Shown here: positions 37,124 to 47,265 of the stretch, piece after piece
How positions within the stretch are numbered: the first letter of the stretch is position 1
Layout: each line of letters starts with the position of its first letter
Source of the DNA: Pseudomonas sp. R76
Lineage (GTDB): Bacteria; Pseudomonadota; Gammaproteobacteria; Pseudomonadales; Pseudomonadaceae
NCBI RefSeq assembly: GCF_009834565.1
Contig: NZ_CP019428.1
Location: 6,138,001 to 6,202,000 of the forward strand
DNA length: 64,000 bases
Direction: 5' to 3'
Position numbers and translations under genes: made by a program
The notes under the pieces: generated by a model
The model's database searches: none
Seen by the model: only the letters and a program-made list of their open reading frames with translations
Told to the model about the DNA's origin: nothing

Positions 37124-38902
37124 TTAAAACTGTGCTTCATCCAGCAAAAACAGCGATTCGCTACCGGCTTTTACCGACGCACTCAGCGAATGAATACGCG
37201 GCAGCAGGCGAGCAAAGTAGAAGCGCGCGGTGCCCAGTTTGCTGGCATAGAAGTCTTCCTCAGCTTCTTTGCCCAACGCCGCCTTGGCCATGCGCGCCCA
37301 CATATAGGCATAGGCCATGTAGCCAAAGGCGTGCAGGTACTCCACCGAGGCCGCGCCGATTTCATTCGGGTTGGTCTTGGCGCGGTCCAGCACCCAGGCG
37401 GTCAACTCATCCAGATTATCCACCGCCGCACTCAGCGGACGGGTGAACTCACCCAGTTCGGCACCCGCCGTGGCGATGAACTGGCGGATCTCGTCGGCAA
37501 ACAAGGTGTAGAACGCACCGCCGCTGCCGACTATCTTGCGCCCCATCAAGTCCAGCGCCTGAATGCCATTGGTGCCTTCGTAGATCTGCGTGATGCGCAC
37601 ATCCCGAACAAGCTGCTCCTGGCCCCACTCGCGAATGTAGCCATGGCCACCGAACACTTGCTGGCCGAGCACGGTGGTTTCCAGGCCCAGGTCGCTGAGA
37701 AATGCTTTGGCGACCGGTGTCAGCAACGCCACCAGATTGTCGGCACGTTCGCGGGCGGCGGCGTCTTCGCTGAACTTGGCGATATCCAACTGCGTGGCCA
37801 CGTAGGTGGAGAACGCGCGGCCACCTTCGTTCGAGGCCTTCATGGTCAGCAACATGCGGCGCACATCAGGGTGCACGATGATCGGGTCGGCGACTTTGTC
37901 CTTGGCCTGCGCACCGGTCGGCGAACGGCTTTGCAGACGATCACGCGCATATTCAATCGCGTTCTGATACGAGCGCTCACCCGACGCCAAGCCCTGGATA
38001 CCAACCCCCAGGCGCTCGTAGTTCATCATGGTGAACATCGCCGCCAACCCACGGTTCGGCTCGCCCACCAGGTAACCCACGGCTGCGTCGAAGTTCATCA
38101 CGCAGGTCGCGGACGCCTGGATGCCCATCTTGTGCTCGATGGAGCCACAGCTCACCGGGTTACGCGCGCCCAGGCTGCCGTCGGCATTGACCATGAACTT
38201 CGGCACCAGGAACAACGAGATGCCTTTTGGTCCGGCGGGCGCGTCAGGCAGCTTGGCCAGCACCAGGTGGATAATGTTTTCGGTGAGGTCGTGTTCGCCG
38301 CCGGTGATAAAAATCTTGGTGCCGCTGATCGTGTAGGAACCGTCCGCCTGAGGCTCGGCCTTGGTGCGGATAATCCCCAGGTCGGTCCCGGCATGCGCTT
38401 CAGTCAGGCACATGGAGCCGGCCCACTCGCCGGAGTACATCTTCGGCAAATAGGTGGCTTTGAGTGCTTCGCTGGCGTGGGTGTTGATCGACACGCAGGC
38501 GCCGGATGTCAGCATCGGGTACAGGCCGAATGCCAGGCTCGACGAGTTGATCATCTCTTCGACCTGGGCCGAAACGGCCTTGGGCATGCCCATGCCGCCG
38601 AAGATCGGATCGCCGCCTACGCCCACCCAGCCGCCTTCGGCGTAGGTTTTATAGGCCTGTGGAAAACCATCCGGCGTGCTGACCACGGTGTCCGCCCAAC
38701 GGCAGCCTTGCTCATCGCCGTTACGGCTGAGCGGGGCGATGGATTTGGCCGTGACTTTGCCGGCTTCCTCAAGGATCGCCTCGACAGTTTCGGCATCCAC
38801 GGTGTCTGCCAATGCCGGCAATTGGGCCCAAGTCTTGGCGACCTCAAAAACTTCGTTGAGGACGAAGCGCATATCACGCAGCGGCGCTTTGTAATCAGCC
38901 AT
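37124..38902 (-). CDS. Acyl-CoA dehydrogenase, long (about 600-aa) FadE-type, paralog 1
   Basis: FAD enzyme catalysing alpha,beta-desaturation of acyl-CoA. Family stretches: [82 protein letters not shown] and TNGIQALDLMGRKI. The C-terminal acetyl-CoA dehydrogenase-type extension gives 592 aa. It belongs with two paralogs at 39163 and 42519; together they match the P. aeruginosa PA0506-PA0508 cluster, where members differ in chain-length preference. Paralog 1 is the last on this strand. No terminator is visible before the LysR terminator. Confidence 0.93.
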   Translation of the reverse strand: MADYKAPLRDMRFVLNEVFEVAKTWAQLPALADTVDAETVEAILEEAGKVTAKSIAPLSRNGDEQGCRWADTVVSTPDGFPQAYKTYAEGGWVGVGGDPIFGGMGMPKAVSAQVEEMINSSSLAFGLYPMLTSGACVSINTHASEALKATYLPKMYSGEWAGSMCLTEAHAGTDLGIIRTKAEPQADGSYTISGTKIFITGGEHDLTENIIHLVLAKLPDAPAGPKGISLFLVPKFMVNADGSLGARNPVSCGSIEHKMGIQASATCVMNFDAAVGYLVGEPNRGLAAMFTMMNYERLGVGIQGLASGERSYQNAIEYARDRLQSRSPTGAQAKDKVADPIIVHPDVRRMLLTMKASNEGGRAFSTYVATQLDIAKFSEDAAARERADNLVALLTPVAKAFLSDLGLETTVLGQQVFGGHGYIREWGQEQLVRDVRITQIYEGTNGIQALDLMGRKIVGSGGAFYTLFADEIRQFIATAGAELGEFTRPLSAAVDNLDELTAWVLDRAKTNPNEIGAASVEYLHAFGYMAYAYMWARMAKAALGKEAEEDFYASKLGTARFYFARLLPRIHSLSASVKAGSESLFLLDEAQF

Positions 38903-39037
38903 GGCAAACCTCGTGAGAACGTAAAAAGTGATTCGATAGGATCGGTTTTACAAGCTCCGAGTGTACCCGAACAACTTTTCAGACACATAGGGTCCTTTCG
39001 TGACTATTAAGTATTTATAAGTCACACACAGATCCAA

Positions 39038-39125
39038 TGTAGGAGCTGGCTTGCCTGCGATGGCATCACCGCGGTTTCACTGACATACCGAGGTGACTGC
39101 ATCGCAGGCAAGCCAGCTCCCACAC
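39038..39125. repeat. REP pair (GGCTTGCCTGCGA variant)
   Basis: TGTAGGAGCTGGCTTGCCTG at the left and its complement at the right enclose about 40 bases. The arms use the CTGGCTTGCCTGCG core rather than CGGGCTTGCCCGCG, the same variant as at 48484. Confidence 0.9.
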
Positions 39126-39162
39126 AAGCCCGCACACAGTTACCCGCAGAAGCATCAGCCGC

Positions 39163-40932
39163 CTACAGTGCAAACAACTGAGCAGGCAGGCTCATCAAGC
39201 ACTCGCTGCCCGCCTCCACGGCCGCCCGGTGCGTCGCTGTACGCGGCAGCAAACGCTTGAAGTAGAAGTCGCAGGTCGCCAACTTAGCCTGGGCAAACTC
39301 GGCGTCGTCGTGTGCCTGAGCCGAAATCGCCATGCGCAACCACAGGTAGGCGAGGATGATGTAACCGCTGTACATCAAGTAATCCACCGCCGCTGCACCA
39401 ACTTCATCGGGGTTTTTCATGGCGGCCATGCCGACTTGCATCGTCAACTCGCCCCATTGCTGATTCAGTTGATTGAGCTGCGCCACATGGGCCTTGAGTT
39501 GCGGATGCTCGGTATTCGCCGCGCAAAACTTATGCACAATCTTGGTGAAACCGCGCAAGAGCTTGCCTTGGCTACCGAGCACCTTGCGGCCCAGCAGGTC
39601 GAGCGCCTGGATGCCGTTGGTGCCTTCATAGATCGGCGCAATACGGGCATCGCGCGCCAATTGCTCCATGCCCCATTCGCGAATATAGCCGTGGCCGCCG
39701 AACACCTGCATGCCGTGGTTGGTCACCTCAAGCCCCGTATCGGTCATGAAGGCTTTGCAGATGGGCGTAAGGAACGCCAACAGGTCTTCGGCTTCCTGGC
39801 GTTGGCCGGCGTCGCTGCCCAGGTGCGCGGTGTCGAGCAATTGCGCGGTGAAGTAGGTCAGCGCGCGGTTGCCCTCGTTGAAGGCTTTCATGGTCAGCAA
39901 CATGCGCCGCACATCGGCGTGCACGATGATCGGGTCGGCGGCCTTTTCCGGGGCCTTGGCGCCGGTCAGCGAGCGCATCTGCAGGCGGTCGTTGGCGTAT
40001 TTGATCGCGCCCTGGAAACTCGCTTCGCCGTTGCACAGGCCCTGCATGCCGGTGCCCAGACGCGCGTGGTTCATCATGGTGAACATGCAGTTGAGGCCCT
40101 TGTTAGCCTCGCCAATCAGGAAGCCCTTGGCACCGTCGAAATTCAGCACGCACGTGGCCGACGCCTTGATGCCCATCTTGTGCTCGATGGAGCCGCAGTG
40201 CACCGCGTTGCGCTCACCCGAATCGGCATGGAACTTGGGCACGATAAACAATGAGATACCTTTGGTGCCCGCCGGTGCATCCGGCAACTTGGCCAGCACC
40301 AGGTGGATGATATTGGCACTCAGGTCGTGCTCGCCGGCGGAGATGAAGATCTTGCTGCCAGTGAGCGCATAGCTGCCGTCCGCCTGGGGCACGGCGCGGG
40401 TTTTGATCAGCCCCAGGTCGGTACCGCAATGGGCTTCGGTCAGGCACATGGTGCCGGTCCACTCGCCAGCGGTGAGTTTGGTCAGGTAAGTGGCTTTCTG
40501 CTCATCGGTGCCATGAGCGTGGATCGCCGACATGGCGCCGTGGGTCAGCCCAGGGTACATGCCCCAGGATGTGTTGCTGGAGCCAATCATTTCGCTCAGC
40601 ACCAGTCCCAAAGAATGCGGCAGGCCCTGGCCACCGAAGGCCGGGTCCGCCGCCACGCCGTGCCAGCCGCCTTCCACGTACTGGGCGAAGGCTTCCTTGA
40701 AGCCCTTGGGCGTGGTGACGACGCCGTTGTCGAAATTGCAGCCTTCTTCATCGCCGCTGCGATTAAGCGGCGACAGCACGTTTTCGCAGAATTTGGCGCC
40801 TTCTTCGAGGATCGCGCTGACCATGTCCGGGCTGGCGTCCGTTGCGCCCAGGGCGGCGTAGTGGCCGTGGAAATCAAACACGTGGTCGATCAGAAAGCGC
40901 ATGTCGCGCAGGGGAGCTTTGTACTCAGGCAT
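39163..40932 (-). CDS. Acyl-CoA dehydrogenase, long FadE-type, paralog 2
   Basis: FAD-dependent acyl-CoA desaturation in fatty-acid degradation. The start MPEYKAPLRDMRFLIDHVFD matches its paralogs; an open frame to 40989 adds 19 unconserved residues. Family stretches: CLTEAHCGTDLGLIKTRAVP, SGSK-type [38 protein letters not shown] and [16 protein letters not shown]. Length is 589 aa. The MQVFGGHGYIREWG motif lies in the FAD-binding C-terminal half. A GGDEF gene lies immediately upstream on the same strand. Confidence 0.93.
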   Translation of the reverse strand: MPEYKAPLRDMRFLIDHVFDFHGHYAALGATDASPDMVSAILEEGAKFCENVLSPLNRSGDEEGCNFDNGVVTTPKGFKEAFAQYVEGGWHGVAADPAFGGQGLPHSLGLVLSEMIGSSNTSWGMYPGLTHGAMSAIHAHGTDEQKATYLTKLTAGEWTGTMCLTEAHCGTDLGLIKTRAVPQADGSYALTGSKIFISAGEHDLSANIIHLVLAKLPDAPAGTKGISLFIVPKFHADSGERNAVHCGSIEHKMGIKASATCVLNFDGAKGFLIGEANKGLNCMFTMMNHARLGTGMQGLCNGEASFQGAIKYANDRLQMRSLTGAKAPEKAADPIIVHADVRRMLLTMKAFNEGNRALTYFTAQLLDTAHLGSDAGQRQEAEDLLAFLTPICKAFMTDTGLEVTNHGMQVFGGHGYIREWGMEQLARDARIAPIYEGTNGIQALDLLGRKVLGSQGKLLRGFTKIVHKFCAANTEHPQLKAHVAQLNQLNQQWGELTMQVGMAAMKNPDEVGAAAVDYLMYSGYIILAYLWLRMAISAQAHDDAEFAQAKLATCDFYFKRLLPRTATHRAAVEAGSECLMSLPAQLFAL

Positions 40933-41022
40933 GGCGATGTCTCCGGCAGCAGATGGTTTCAACCTACTGCCGGCCACCGCCGCAAACAATCACTGTAGAA
41001 CCGCTGAATACACCGCCATCAC

Positions 41023-42312
41023 TCAACCGGCAGCAGTCTCCATGCGCACCGCGCCACGCCGGGTTTGCCCGGCCGCAACCACACAGTTACGCCCCGCGCC
41101 TTTGGCGGCGTACAGCGCCTGGTCGGCGGATTTAAGCACTTCTTCCGGCGTGCGTTGCTCGGCCTGACGCTCGGCCACGCCGATGCTGACGGTCACCGAC
41201 ACACTCGACGCGCCGCTGCCCGCGCGGCGTTGGCGGCCCTGCTGATCGTCGTGTGGGCGGTCCGGGTTGCGCAGCTTGATGTCGTAGTTGGCGATGATCT
41301 CGCGAATCTCTTCCAGGTGAGGCATGCATTCGTCCAAGGTCTTGCCGGCGAACACCACGGCAAACTCCTCACCGCCATAACGGTAAGCCCGCCCGCCACC
41401 ATTGACCTTGGACAGCTTGCTGGCCACCAGGCGCAATACCTGGTCGCCGACGTCATGGCCGTGGGTGTCGTTAAAGCGCTTGAAGTGGTCGACGTCACTC
41501 ATCGCCAGCACATAGTTGCGCCCCAGCCGCTGCATGCGCTCGTTGAGGGCACGGCGGCCGGGCAAGCCGGTCAGCTCGTCGCGGAAGGCCATTTGATACG
41601 CCTCATGCGCCACGCCGGCGGCAATCATCAGCATGACCTGGCTGCACATGATGTTCAGGGTAAACGGCAGGATGAAGGTTTGCGGCAACATCCAGAACAG
41701 CCCCAACAGCCCCACCAATTGCGCGGCGTGCAAAGGGCGCGGCTGATACCAGTACTGCGCCGCCAGGGTGACAAAACCAATCAGGAACATCGGGTACGAC
41801 AGCTGGATCAAGCTCATCCATCGGCCATGCAAGGCCGGCCAGCGGATCTCCGCCAACCAGCTCAGCAAGGCCTGCGGAAAACTCTGCTCAAGCGCCAGTG
41901 CCACGCTGCCGACGGCGAACAGCAAGGCGCAGCGGGCCACGAAGTCGCGGAACAGGTGGGTTTTTTCCTGCCACAGCGCATAAATGCTGAACAGCAGCGG
42001 CAACAACAGGCAACACAGATGAAACACCACCGCCGCATCTTCGCGCACGCGCCCGTTGTCACGGTAGTAATCGGTCTGGGTGTCCAGCAGGAAGTAAACG
42101 ACGTACACCGTGATCATCAAAAACAGTTCACGCTGGCGCCGATACACCGCGCAGTAAGAACCGCCGAGCAGCAACACCAAGGTCGGCAGAACGTTGAACA
42201 GCGAGGTGAAGAAGACATTGAGATCTTTGACATACGCAGCCGAGAGCCCGGCCAGCAACAGCAGCAACGAGGGAAGAAAATGACTGAAACGTACAGCGGA
42301 CGCGCGCGACAA
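41023..42312 (-). CDS. Membrane diguanylate cyclase (GGDEF)
   Basis: Makes c-di-GMP. The first half is hydrophobic, with about seven membrane helices (FLPSLLLLLAGLSAAYV, VLPTLVLLLGGSYCAVY, ELFLMITVYVVYFLL and others). The C-terminal GGDEF domain starts at ELTGLPGRRALNERMQR, has DVDHFKRFNDTHGHDVGDQVL and the active-site GGEEF in RYGGEEFAVVFAG. SIGVAERQAEQRTPEEVLKSADQALYAAKGAGRN closes it. Between the two halves of the last part is a Gly/Arg/Gln-rich insert (DDQQGRQRRAGSGASS). Unusual only for its place between two acyl-CoA dehydrogenase genes. Confidence 0.93.
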   Translation of the reverse strand: MSRASAVRFSHFLPSLLLLLAGLSAAYVKDLNVFFTSLFNVLPTLVLLLGGSYCAVYRRQRELFLMITVYVVYFLLDTQTDYYRDNGRVREDAAVVFHLCCLLLPLLFSIYALWQEKTHLFRDFVARCALLFAVGSVALALEQSFPQALLSWLAEIRWPALHGRWMSLIQLSYPMFLIGFVTLAAQYWYQPRPLHAAQLVGLLGLFWMLPQTFILPFTLNIMCSQVMLMIAAGVAHEAYQMAFRDELTGLPGRRALNERMQRLGRNYVLAMSDVDHFKRFNDTHGHDVGDQVLRLVASKLSKVNGGGRAYRYGGEEFAVVFAGKTLDECMPHLEEIREIIANYDIKLRNPDRPHDDQQGRQRRAGSGASSVSVTVSIGVAERQAEQRTPEEVLKSADQALYAAKGAGRNCVVAAGQTRRGAVRMETAAG

Positions 42313-42464
42313 GGGTAAAGCTCCGACCCACTCAAAAAAGATGGCACAGTGCCTTCACTGAGCACAGTTAAGCACATTCGATGTGACCTGTATCACATTG
42401 CCATCACTTTAACGGCAGCCAAGCGCAATCCCTGAGTGCTGTACTGTGTTTTTTATAAGCCAAT

Positions 42465-42499
42465 AAAAAACCGCCGCTCCCAAAGGAGGCGGCGGTTTT
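42465..42499 (-). terminator. Intrinsic terminator of acyl-CoA dehydrogenase paralog 3
   Basis: AAAACCGCCGC and GCGGCGGTTTT flank a 10-base loop, with T-runs on both strands, so it may act in both directions. It lies 20 bases after the paralog 3 stop and about 150 bases upstream of the GGDEF gene. Confidence 0.9.
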
Positions 42500-42518
42500 C
42501 AAGAGAACCCGGTAAGGC

Positions 42519-44324
42519 TTAGTAAGCCAGGCCGAAGTCTTCTTCTTTCATGTCCATCAGGTTGTTGGCACCCGACAGCATGGTTGCAACGTGCGTACGA
42601 GTACGCGGCAGGATGCGCTGGAAGTAGAAGCGCGCGGTCTGCAGCTTGGCGGTGTAGAACGCCTCTTCGCTGGTGCCGGCAGCCAGTTTCTCGGCAGCCA
42701 GGCGTGCCATGTCGGCCCAGAAGTAAGCCAGGCAGGCGTAGCCGGAGTACATCAGGTAATCCACCGACGCGGCACCGACTTCTTCGCGGTCTTTCATCGC
42801 GGCCATGCCGACCTTCATGGTCAACTCGCCCCACTCTTTGTTCAGTGCCGCCAGTGGTGCAACGAACTCTTTGACCGCTTCGTTGCCTTCGTTGGCCTGG
42901 CAGAACTTGTGCACGATCTTGGTGAAGCCCTTGAGCGCTTCGCCTTGCGTCATCAGCACTTTACGGCCGAGCAGGTCGAGTGCCTGAATGCCGGTGGTGC
43001 CTTCGTACAGCATCGAAATGCGGCTGTCGCGAACGTTCTGCTCCATGCCCCACTCGGCGATAAAGCCGTGGCCGCCGTAGATCTGCACGCCGTGGTTAGC
43101 GGACTCAAAACCGACTTCGGTCATGAACGCCTTGGCGATTGGGGTCATGAAGGCCAGCAGGGCATCGGCCTGCTTCTTCGCTTCGTCGTCGGTGCCGTAT
43201 TTGACGATGTCCACTTGCTTGGCGGTGAAGTACACCATCGCACGGTTACCTTCGGCGAAGGCTTTCATGGTCAGCAGCATGCGGCGCACGTCAGGGTGCA
43301 CGATGATCGGGTCAGCGGCTTTGTCCGGTGCTTTCGGGCCGGTCAACGAGCGCATTTGCAGGCGATCGCGGGCGTATTTCAGGCCGCCCTGGAAGCCGAT
43401 TTCAGCGTGGGCCAGGCCTTGCAGCGCGGTACCCAGGCGAGCGGTGTTCATAAAGGTGAACATGCAGTTCAGGCCTTTGTTCGCCGGGCCGATCAGGAAA
43501 CCGGTGGCCGCGTCGAAGTTCATCACGCAGGTGGCGTTACCGTGAATGCCCATCTTGTGTTCCAGGGAACCACAGGTCACCGCGTTGCGCGCACCGATCG
43601 AACCGTCTGCGTTCGGCAGGAACTTCGGCACGATAAACAGCGAGATACCTTTGGTGCCGGCCGGTGCATCCGGCAGGCGGGCCAGTACGATGTGGACGAT
43701 GTTGTCGGCCATGTCGTGTTCACCGGCCGAGATGAAGATCTTGGTGCCGGAAACCTTGTAGGAGCCATCAGCCTGAGGCTCGGCCTTGGTGCGCAGCATG
43801 CCCAGGTCAGTGCCGCAGTGCGGCTCGGTCAGGCACATGGTGCCAGTCCATTCGCCCGAGACCAGCTTGGTCAGGTAGGCGTCTTGCTGCTCAGGGGTGC
43901 CGTGCTCGGAGATGGTGTTCATCGCACCGTGGGACAGGCCTGGGTACATGCCCCACGACCAGTTGGCTTCGCCGACCATTTCGCTGACCGCCAGGCCCAG
44001 GGATTCCGGCAGGCCTTGGCCGCCGTGCTCCACGTCGTGGGCCAGGCTTGGCCAGCCGCCTTCGACGAACTGTTTGTAGGCTTCTTTGAAACCAGTTGGG
44101 GTCTTAACGCCTGACTCACTCCAGGTGCACCCTTCGATGTCACCCACGCGGTTCAACGGTGCCAGCACTTGCTCACAGAACTTGGCGCCTTCCTCAAGGA
44201 TGGCGTCAACCATGTCCGGGGTAGCGTCCTGGCAAGCTGGCAGGCTCTGATAGTGCGCTTCATAACCGAGCAGTTCGTCACGAACGAAGCGAATATCACG
44301 CAAGGGGGCCTTGTAGTCAGGCAT
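42519..44324 (-). CDS. Acyl-CoA dehydrogenase, long FadE-type, paralog 3
   Basis: Acyl-CoA desaturation. Start [21 protein letters not shown] as in its paralogs; the 21 extra in-frame residues upstream are unconserved. Family stretches: [69 protein letters not shown] and [17 protein letters not shown]. Length 601 aa matches PA0506-like enzymes. Its terminator at 42465 makes it a separate unit from the GGDEF gene and paralog 2. Confidence 0.93.
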   Translation of the reverse strand: MPDYKAPLRDIRFVRDELLGYEAHYQSLPACQDATPDMVDAILEEGAKFCEQVLAPLNRVGDIEGCTWSESGVKTPTGFKEAYKQFVEGGWPSLAHDVEHGGQGLPESLGLAVSEMVGEANWSWGMYPGLSHGAMNTISEHGTPEQQDAYLTKLVSGEWTGTMCLTEPHCGTDLGMLRTKAEPQADGSYKVSGTKIFISAGEHDMADNIVHIVLARLPDAPAGTKGISLFIVPKFLPNADGSIGARNAVTCGSLEHKMGIHGNATCVMNFDAATGFLIGPANKGLNCMFTFMNTARLGTALQGLAHAEIGFQGGLKYARDRLQMRSLTGPKAPDKAADPIIVHPDVRRMLLTMKAFAEGNRAMVYFTAKQVDIVKYGTDDEAKKQADALLAFMTPIAKAFMTEVGFESANHGVQIYGGHGFIAEWGMEQNVRDSRISMLYEGTTGIQALDLLGRKVLMTQGEALKGFTKIVHKFCQANEGNEAVKEFVAPLAALNKEWGELTMKVGMAAMKDREEVGAASVDYLMYSGYACLAYFWADMARLAAEKLAAGTSEEAFYTAKLQTARFYFQRILPRTRTHVATMLSGANNLMDMKEEDFGLAY

Positions 44325-44663
44325 AGCGATAAACCTCTGCTGATGTATCTGGGATGAACAACCGCGTGGATGTGTGCTGGCGGTCAAACAGGTGTTTGAA
44401 ACATACGTTTACGACCTGGGGTTGTCAAGCATCGTCCAGACGCCATTTGTCATGACGCGGATCAACGGCGCGCACGGCAAGGCCTGCGGCGGGTTGCCAC
44501 ATGATTAAAGGAGAGTAGAAGTCCGACAGAATGGCTCAAAACAAATGTGGGAGCGGGCTTGCTCGCGAAGGCGGTGGATCAGCCAATTGAAGTGTTGGCT
44601 GAAGAATCGCCTTCGCGAGCAAGCCCGCTCCCACACGAGGGCCGGTGCAGACAGAGAACGAGA
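44325..44663. other. Gap upstream of paralog 3
   Basis: About 340 bases. Contains the promoter region of paralog 3 (minus strand), about 130 bases with nothing recognised, then a REP pair. Confidence 0.5.
44546..44635. repeat. REP pair (GGGCTTGCTCGC variant)
   Basis: TGTGGGAGCGGGCTTGCTCG and its complement ending CCACA enclose about 40 bases, which themselves contain CAGCCAA/TTGGCTG pairing. It lies 28 bases downstream of the small ORF at 44664 (minus strand). Confidence 0.92.
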
Positions 44664-44945
44664 TTAAGCGTAGGTGTCGATCAACGTACCGAGCATTTCA
44701 TCCGAAGCCTTGGCGACTTTGGCGCCCAGCTCCACTTGAAACTTGCCTTGGGCCATTTCGACCATATTGCTCGCCGAGTTGGACGGCTGAGCCCGGTCGT
44801 TGGCTTGCAGACGATCGCTTTGTGCGTCCGATGGCTGGGTCGTCGCGGCGCTGGCAATCTTGCCGGCGGCCTGGTCGACACGGTTTTGCCCGGCCTGAAT
44901 CGTGCTCAGCCCCGAATAAAACGCGCTGCTTCCAGAGATTTCCAT
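44664..44945 (-). CDS. Small flagellar-rod-like protein of unknown function
   Basis: A 93-aa protein (MEISGSSAFYSGLSTIQAGQ ... NMVEMAQGKFQVELGAKVAKASDEMLGTLIDTYA). The N-terminus (SAFYSGLSTIQAGQNRVDQAAGKIA) and the C-terminus (SNMVEMAQGKFQ..AKVAKASDEMLGTLID) recall the N- and C-terminal helices of flagellar rod and hook proteins, where such helices form coiled-coils. Similar small genes occur near bioD in other pseudomonads. No flagellar genes are nearby, so a structural flagellar role is not supported here. Confidence 0.75.
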   Translation of the reverse strand: MEISGSSAFYSGLSTIQAGQNRVDQAAGKIASAATTQPSDAQSDRLQANDRAQPSNSASNMVEMAQGKFQVELGAKVAKASDEMLGTLIDTYA

Positions 44946-45051
44946 GGCGTAAGCCTGCCTTTAGAGAATCGTGAACCTGAATTGAAGCAGAGATCCAGAC
45001 AAAACGCCCGTCAAAAACACTAATGGCATAATGCCTTAGCGATAGCCAAAA

Positions 45052-45732
45052 TCAGTCAAGCAAGTCCAATTCCAGGTACTCGGCCACCGCTTCAGCGCTG
45101 GCCTGCTTGAGTTTCGGCACGCGGCCCAGGCAGGGCGCCGGCAGCCGCTCAGCCAGGGTGGCGAGGTTTTCTTCCAGACGGGAGGTCTTGGGGTCGATGA
45201 TGTTCGCCACCCAGCCCGCCAACGGCAAACCGTCCCGTGCGATGGCTTCAGCGGTGAGCAAGGCGTGACTGATACAGCCCAGGCGCACGCCCACCACCAG
45301 GATCACCGGCAGCTGGAGCGCCATAGCCAAATCGGAGAGGTTGTCCTGATCGGCCAACGGCACCCGCCAGCCGCCCGCGCCTTCGATCAAGGTGAAATCC
45401 GCCTGCCGCGCCAGAATCTGCTGCATCGGTTTGAGCAGCGATTGCACCGTCAACGCCACGCCCGCCTCCCGCGCCGCCAGATGCGGCGCGATGGCAGGCT
45501 CGAACGCCACCGGGTTGACCTCGGCATACGTCAGCGGCAACGAACACTCGGCCAGCAATGCCAGCGCGTCGCTGTTGCGCAAACCTTTTGGTGTGACCTG
45601 GCAACCCGAGGCCACCGGTTTTCCCGCGGCGGTACTTCTGCCCGCGAGCCGTGCGGCGTGCAGCAGGCCGGCGGCGATGGTGGTCTTGCCGACATCGGTG
45701 TCGGTGCCGGTGATGAAATAAGCGGCGCTCAT
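45052..45732 (-). CDS. bioD: Dethiobiotin synthetase BioD
   Basis: ATP-dependent carboxylation and ring closure of 7,8-diaminopelargonate to dethiobiotin. The 226-aa P-loop protein has [23 protein letters not shown], the substrate Lys/Ser region GKPVASG, and [12 protein letters not shown]. It overlaps the bioC stop by 4 bases (last gene in the operon). Confidence 0.97.
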   Translation of the reverse strand: MSAAYFITGTDTDVGKTTIAAGLLHAARLAGRSTAAGKPVASGCQVTPKGLRNSDALALLAECSLPLTYAEVNPVAFEPAIAPHLAAREAGVALTVQSLLKPMQQILARQADFTLIEGAGGWRVPLADQDNLSDLAMALQLPVILVVGVRLGCISHALLTAEAIARDGLPLAGWVANIIDPKTSRLEENLATLAERLPAPCLGRVPKLKQASAEAVAEYLELDLLD

Positions 45733-46541
45733 AGAGGTTTCTCCAGTACGGCGTACACCACTTGATACGTGGCGGGCAGGCCCTGGGCCTGACGGAACTG
45801 CTCGTAAGCGTCCACCAGTGCAACAATCCGCGCGCGTCCCGTCAACCCTCCCGGGCGACCCGGGTTGAGGTTATGCGCGCCCAATGCTTTGAGTTCGTGG
45901 GTCAGGCTGCGCACATCCGGGTAATGCAGCACATGGGCCTGGCGCGCCAGGCTGACCACGCGCAAGCCGCTGGCCGCGCACAGCTGCTGATAAGCCTCGA
46001 AACTGCGGAAGCGATTGACGTGCACCAGGCCATCCGCCGCGCGCCAGCTTTCGCGCAGCTCAGCCAAGGTGCCCACGCACAGGCTGGCGAACGCCAGCAC
46101 GCCACCGGGCTGCAGCACGCGGTAGGCCTCGCTGAGCACCGCCTCGAAATTCGCGCACCATTGCACCGCCAGGCTGGAGAAGATCAGCCCGCAACTATCG
46201 CCCTGCAACGGCAAGCGTTCAGCGTCACCGGCGATGAAATGCTCGGCGCCGCCCAAAGGCCGCGCGTGGTTAAGCATGCCCTCGGCAATATCCAGCGCCA
46301 CGCCGTGGCTGGCCGGCAACCGCTCGCCCAGCACACGGCTGAAAAAACCCGTGCCGCAACCCAGGTCCAGCCAGCGCTGGGGCGTCGTGTCGGCGGGCAG
46401 CCGCGCCAGCAGCTCAGTGCCCACCGCGCGCTGCAACTCGGCCACGCTGTCGTAGCTGGCGGCCGCGCGGGAAAACGATGCCGCTACCTGGCGCTTGTCC
46501 GGCAAGGCGCCGGGCAGCGATGGGTGGGATAAATCAGTCAT
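45729..46541 (-). CDS. bioC: Malonyl-ACP O-methyltransferase BioC
   Basis: Methylates malonyl-ACP so it can enter fatty-acid synthesis and become the pimeloyl moiety. The SAM-binding motif is [17 protein letters not shown], followed by [11 protein letters not shown] and [11 protein letters not shown]. The start [23 protein letters not shown] gives 270 aa and overlaps the bioH stop by 8 bases. An open frame continues 84 bases further into bioH without support. Confidence 0.95.
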   Translation of the reverse strand: MTDLSHPSLPGALPDKRQVAASFSRAAASYDSVAELQRAVGTELLARLPADTTPQRWLDLGCGTGFFSRVLGERLPASHGVALDIAEGMLNHARPLGGAEHFIAGDAERLPLQGDSCGLIFSSLAVQWCANFEAVLSEAYRVLQPGGVLAFASLCVGTLAELRESWRAADGLVHVNRFRSFEAYQQLCAASGLRVVSLARQAHVLHYPDVRSLTHELKALGAHNLNPGRPGGLTGRARIVALVDAYEQFRQAQGLPATYQVVYAVLEKPL

Positions 46542-47265
46542 CAACGCACTCATGCAAAAAAGCCTGGATGGCCCCCGCAACGCCGTGAGGGTCTTCCAGA
46601 AGAAAAGCGTGACCGGCCTGTTCAATCAGGCCGATTTCTACATCGGGCAGCAACGCCAGCAAATCACTGGCGGCCTCGGCAGGCACCAGTTCATCCAGAC
46701 CGGCGAACAGGTGCAGCTGGGGACCGCGATAGGCCTGCAGCGCGGCACGCGTATCGAGCTGGGCAAGCAATTCAAGCCCTGGCATCAACACGCTGGACGG
46801 CGCAGTCGGCGCACCGCTGACCAGCAAACGCGAGAGCCCGCGCGGGTCTTGCGCACCTTTGGCACACAGCAGACCAAAGCGCTTAAGGGTGACTTGGGAA
46901 TCGGCATGGCAACCGGCAAGAAACGCATCAAAGGTTTCGGCCGGCATCGCGCTGGGCCAGCCGGCATGCGCGACAAAGCACGGGTTACTCGCCAGCGTCA
47001 GCAGCCCACAACACCGCTCGCCGCGCCGCGCCGCCAGCTCCGAGGCGAGCATGCCGCCCAGGGACCAACCGCCCAGCCAGGCATTGTCCGGCAGTGTGGC
47101 GTCGAGTTCGTCGAGCCATTCATTCACATCACTGGAATCCAACGCCGGCAATGGTTCGATGTGCACCTGCAGGTGCTCGTCGAGGCCACGCAAAGCGGCC
47201 GCCAACGGTTCCAGCGGCGACACACCGAGGCCCCAGCCGGGCAACAATATCAGTCGATCACGCAT
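46534..47265 (-). CDS. bioH: Pimeloyl-ACP methyl ester carboxylesterase BioH
   Basis: An alpha/beta hydrolase that removes the methyl ester to give pimeloyl-ACP for BioF. The nucleophile elbow is [25 protein letters not shown] start [17 protein letters not shown] holds the oxyanion region. A later GHAFLLEDP contains the catalytic His. Length is 243 aa, shorter than E. coli BioH (256). It overlaps bioF by 8 bases. Confidence 0.94.
   Translation of the reverse strand: MRDRLILLPGWGLGVSPLEPLAAALRGLDEHLQVHIEPLPALDSSDVNEWLDELDATLPDNAWLGGWSLGGMLASELAARRGERCCGLLTLASNPCFVAHAGWPSAMPAETFDAFLAGCHADSQVTLKRFGLLCAKGAQDPRGLSRLLVSGAPTAPSSVLMPGLELLAQLDTRAALQAYRGPQLHLFAGLDELVPAEAASDLLALLPDVEIGLIEQAGHAFLLEDPHGVAGAIQAFLHECVDD

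Noticed and set aside
37190..39010. 606-aa plus-strand ORF opposite acyl-CoA dehydrogenase paralog 1
   Set aside because: Mirror of a conserved gene; composition artefact rich in His, Arg and Gln.
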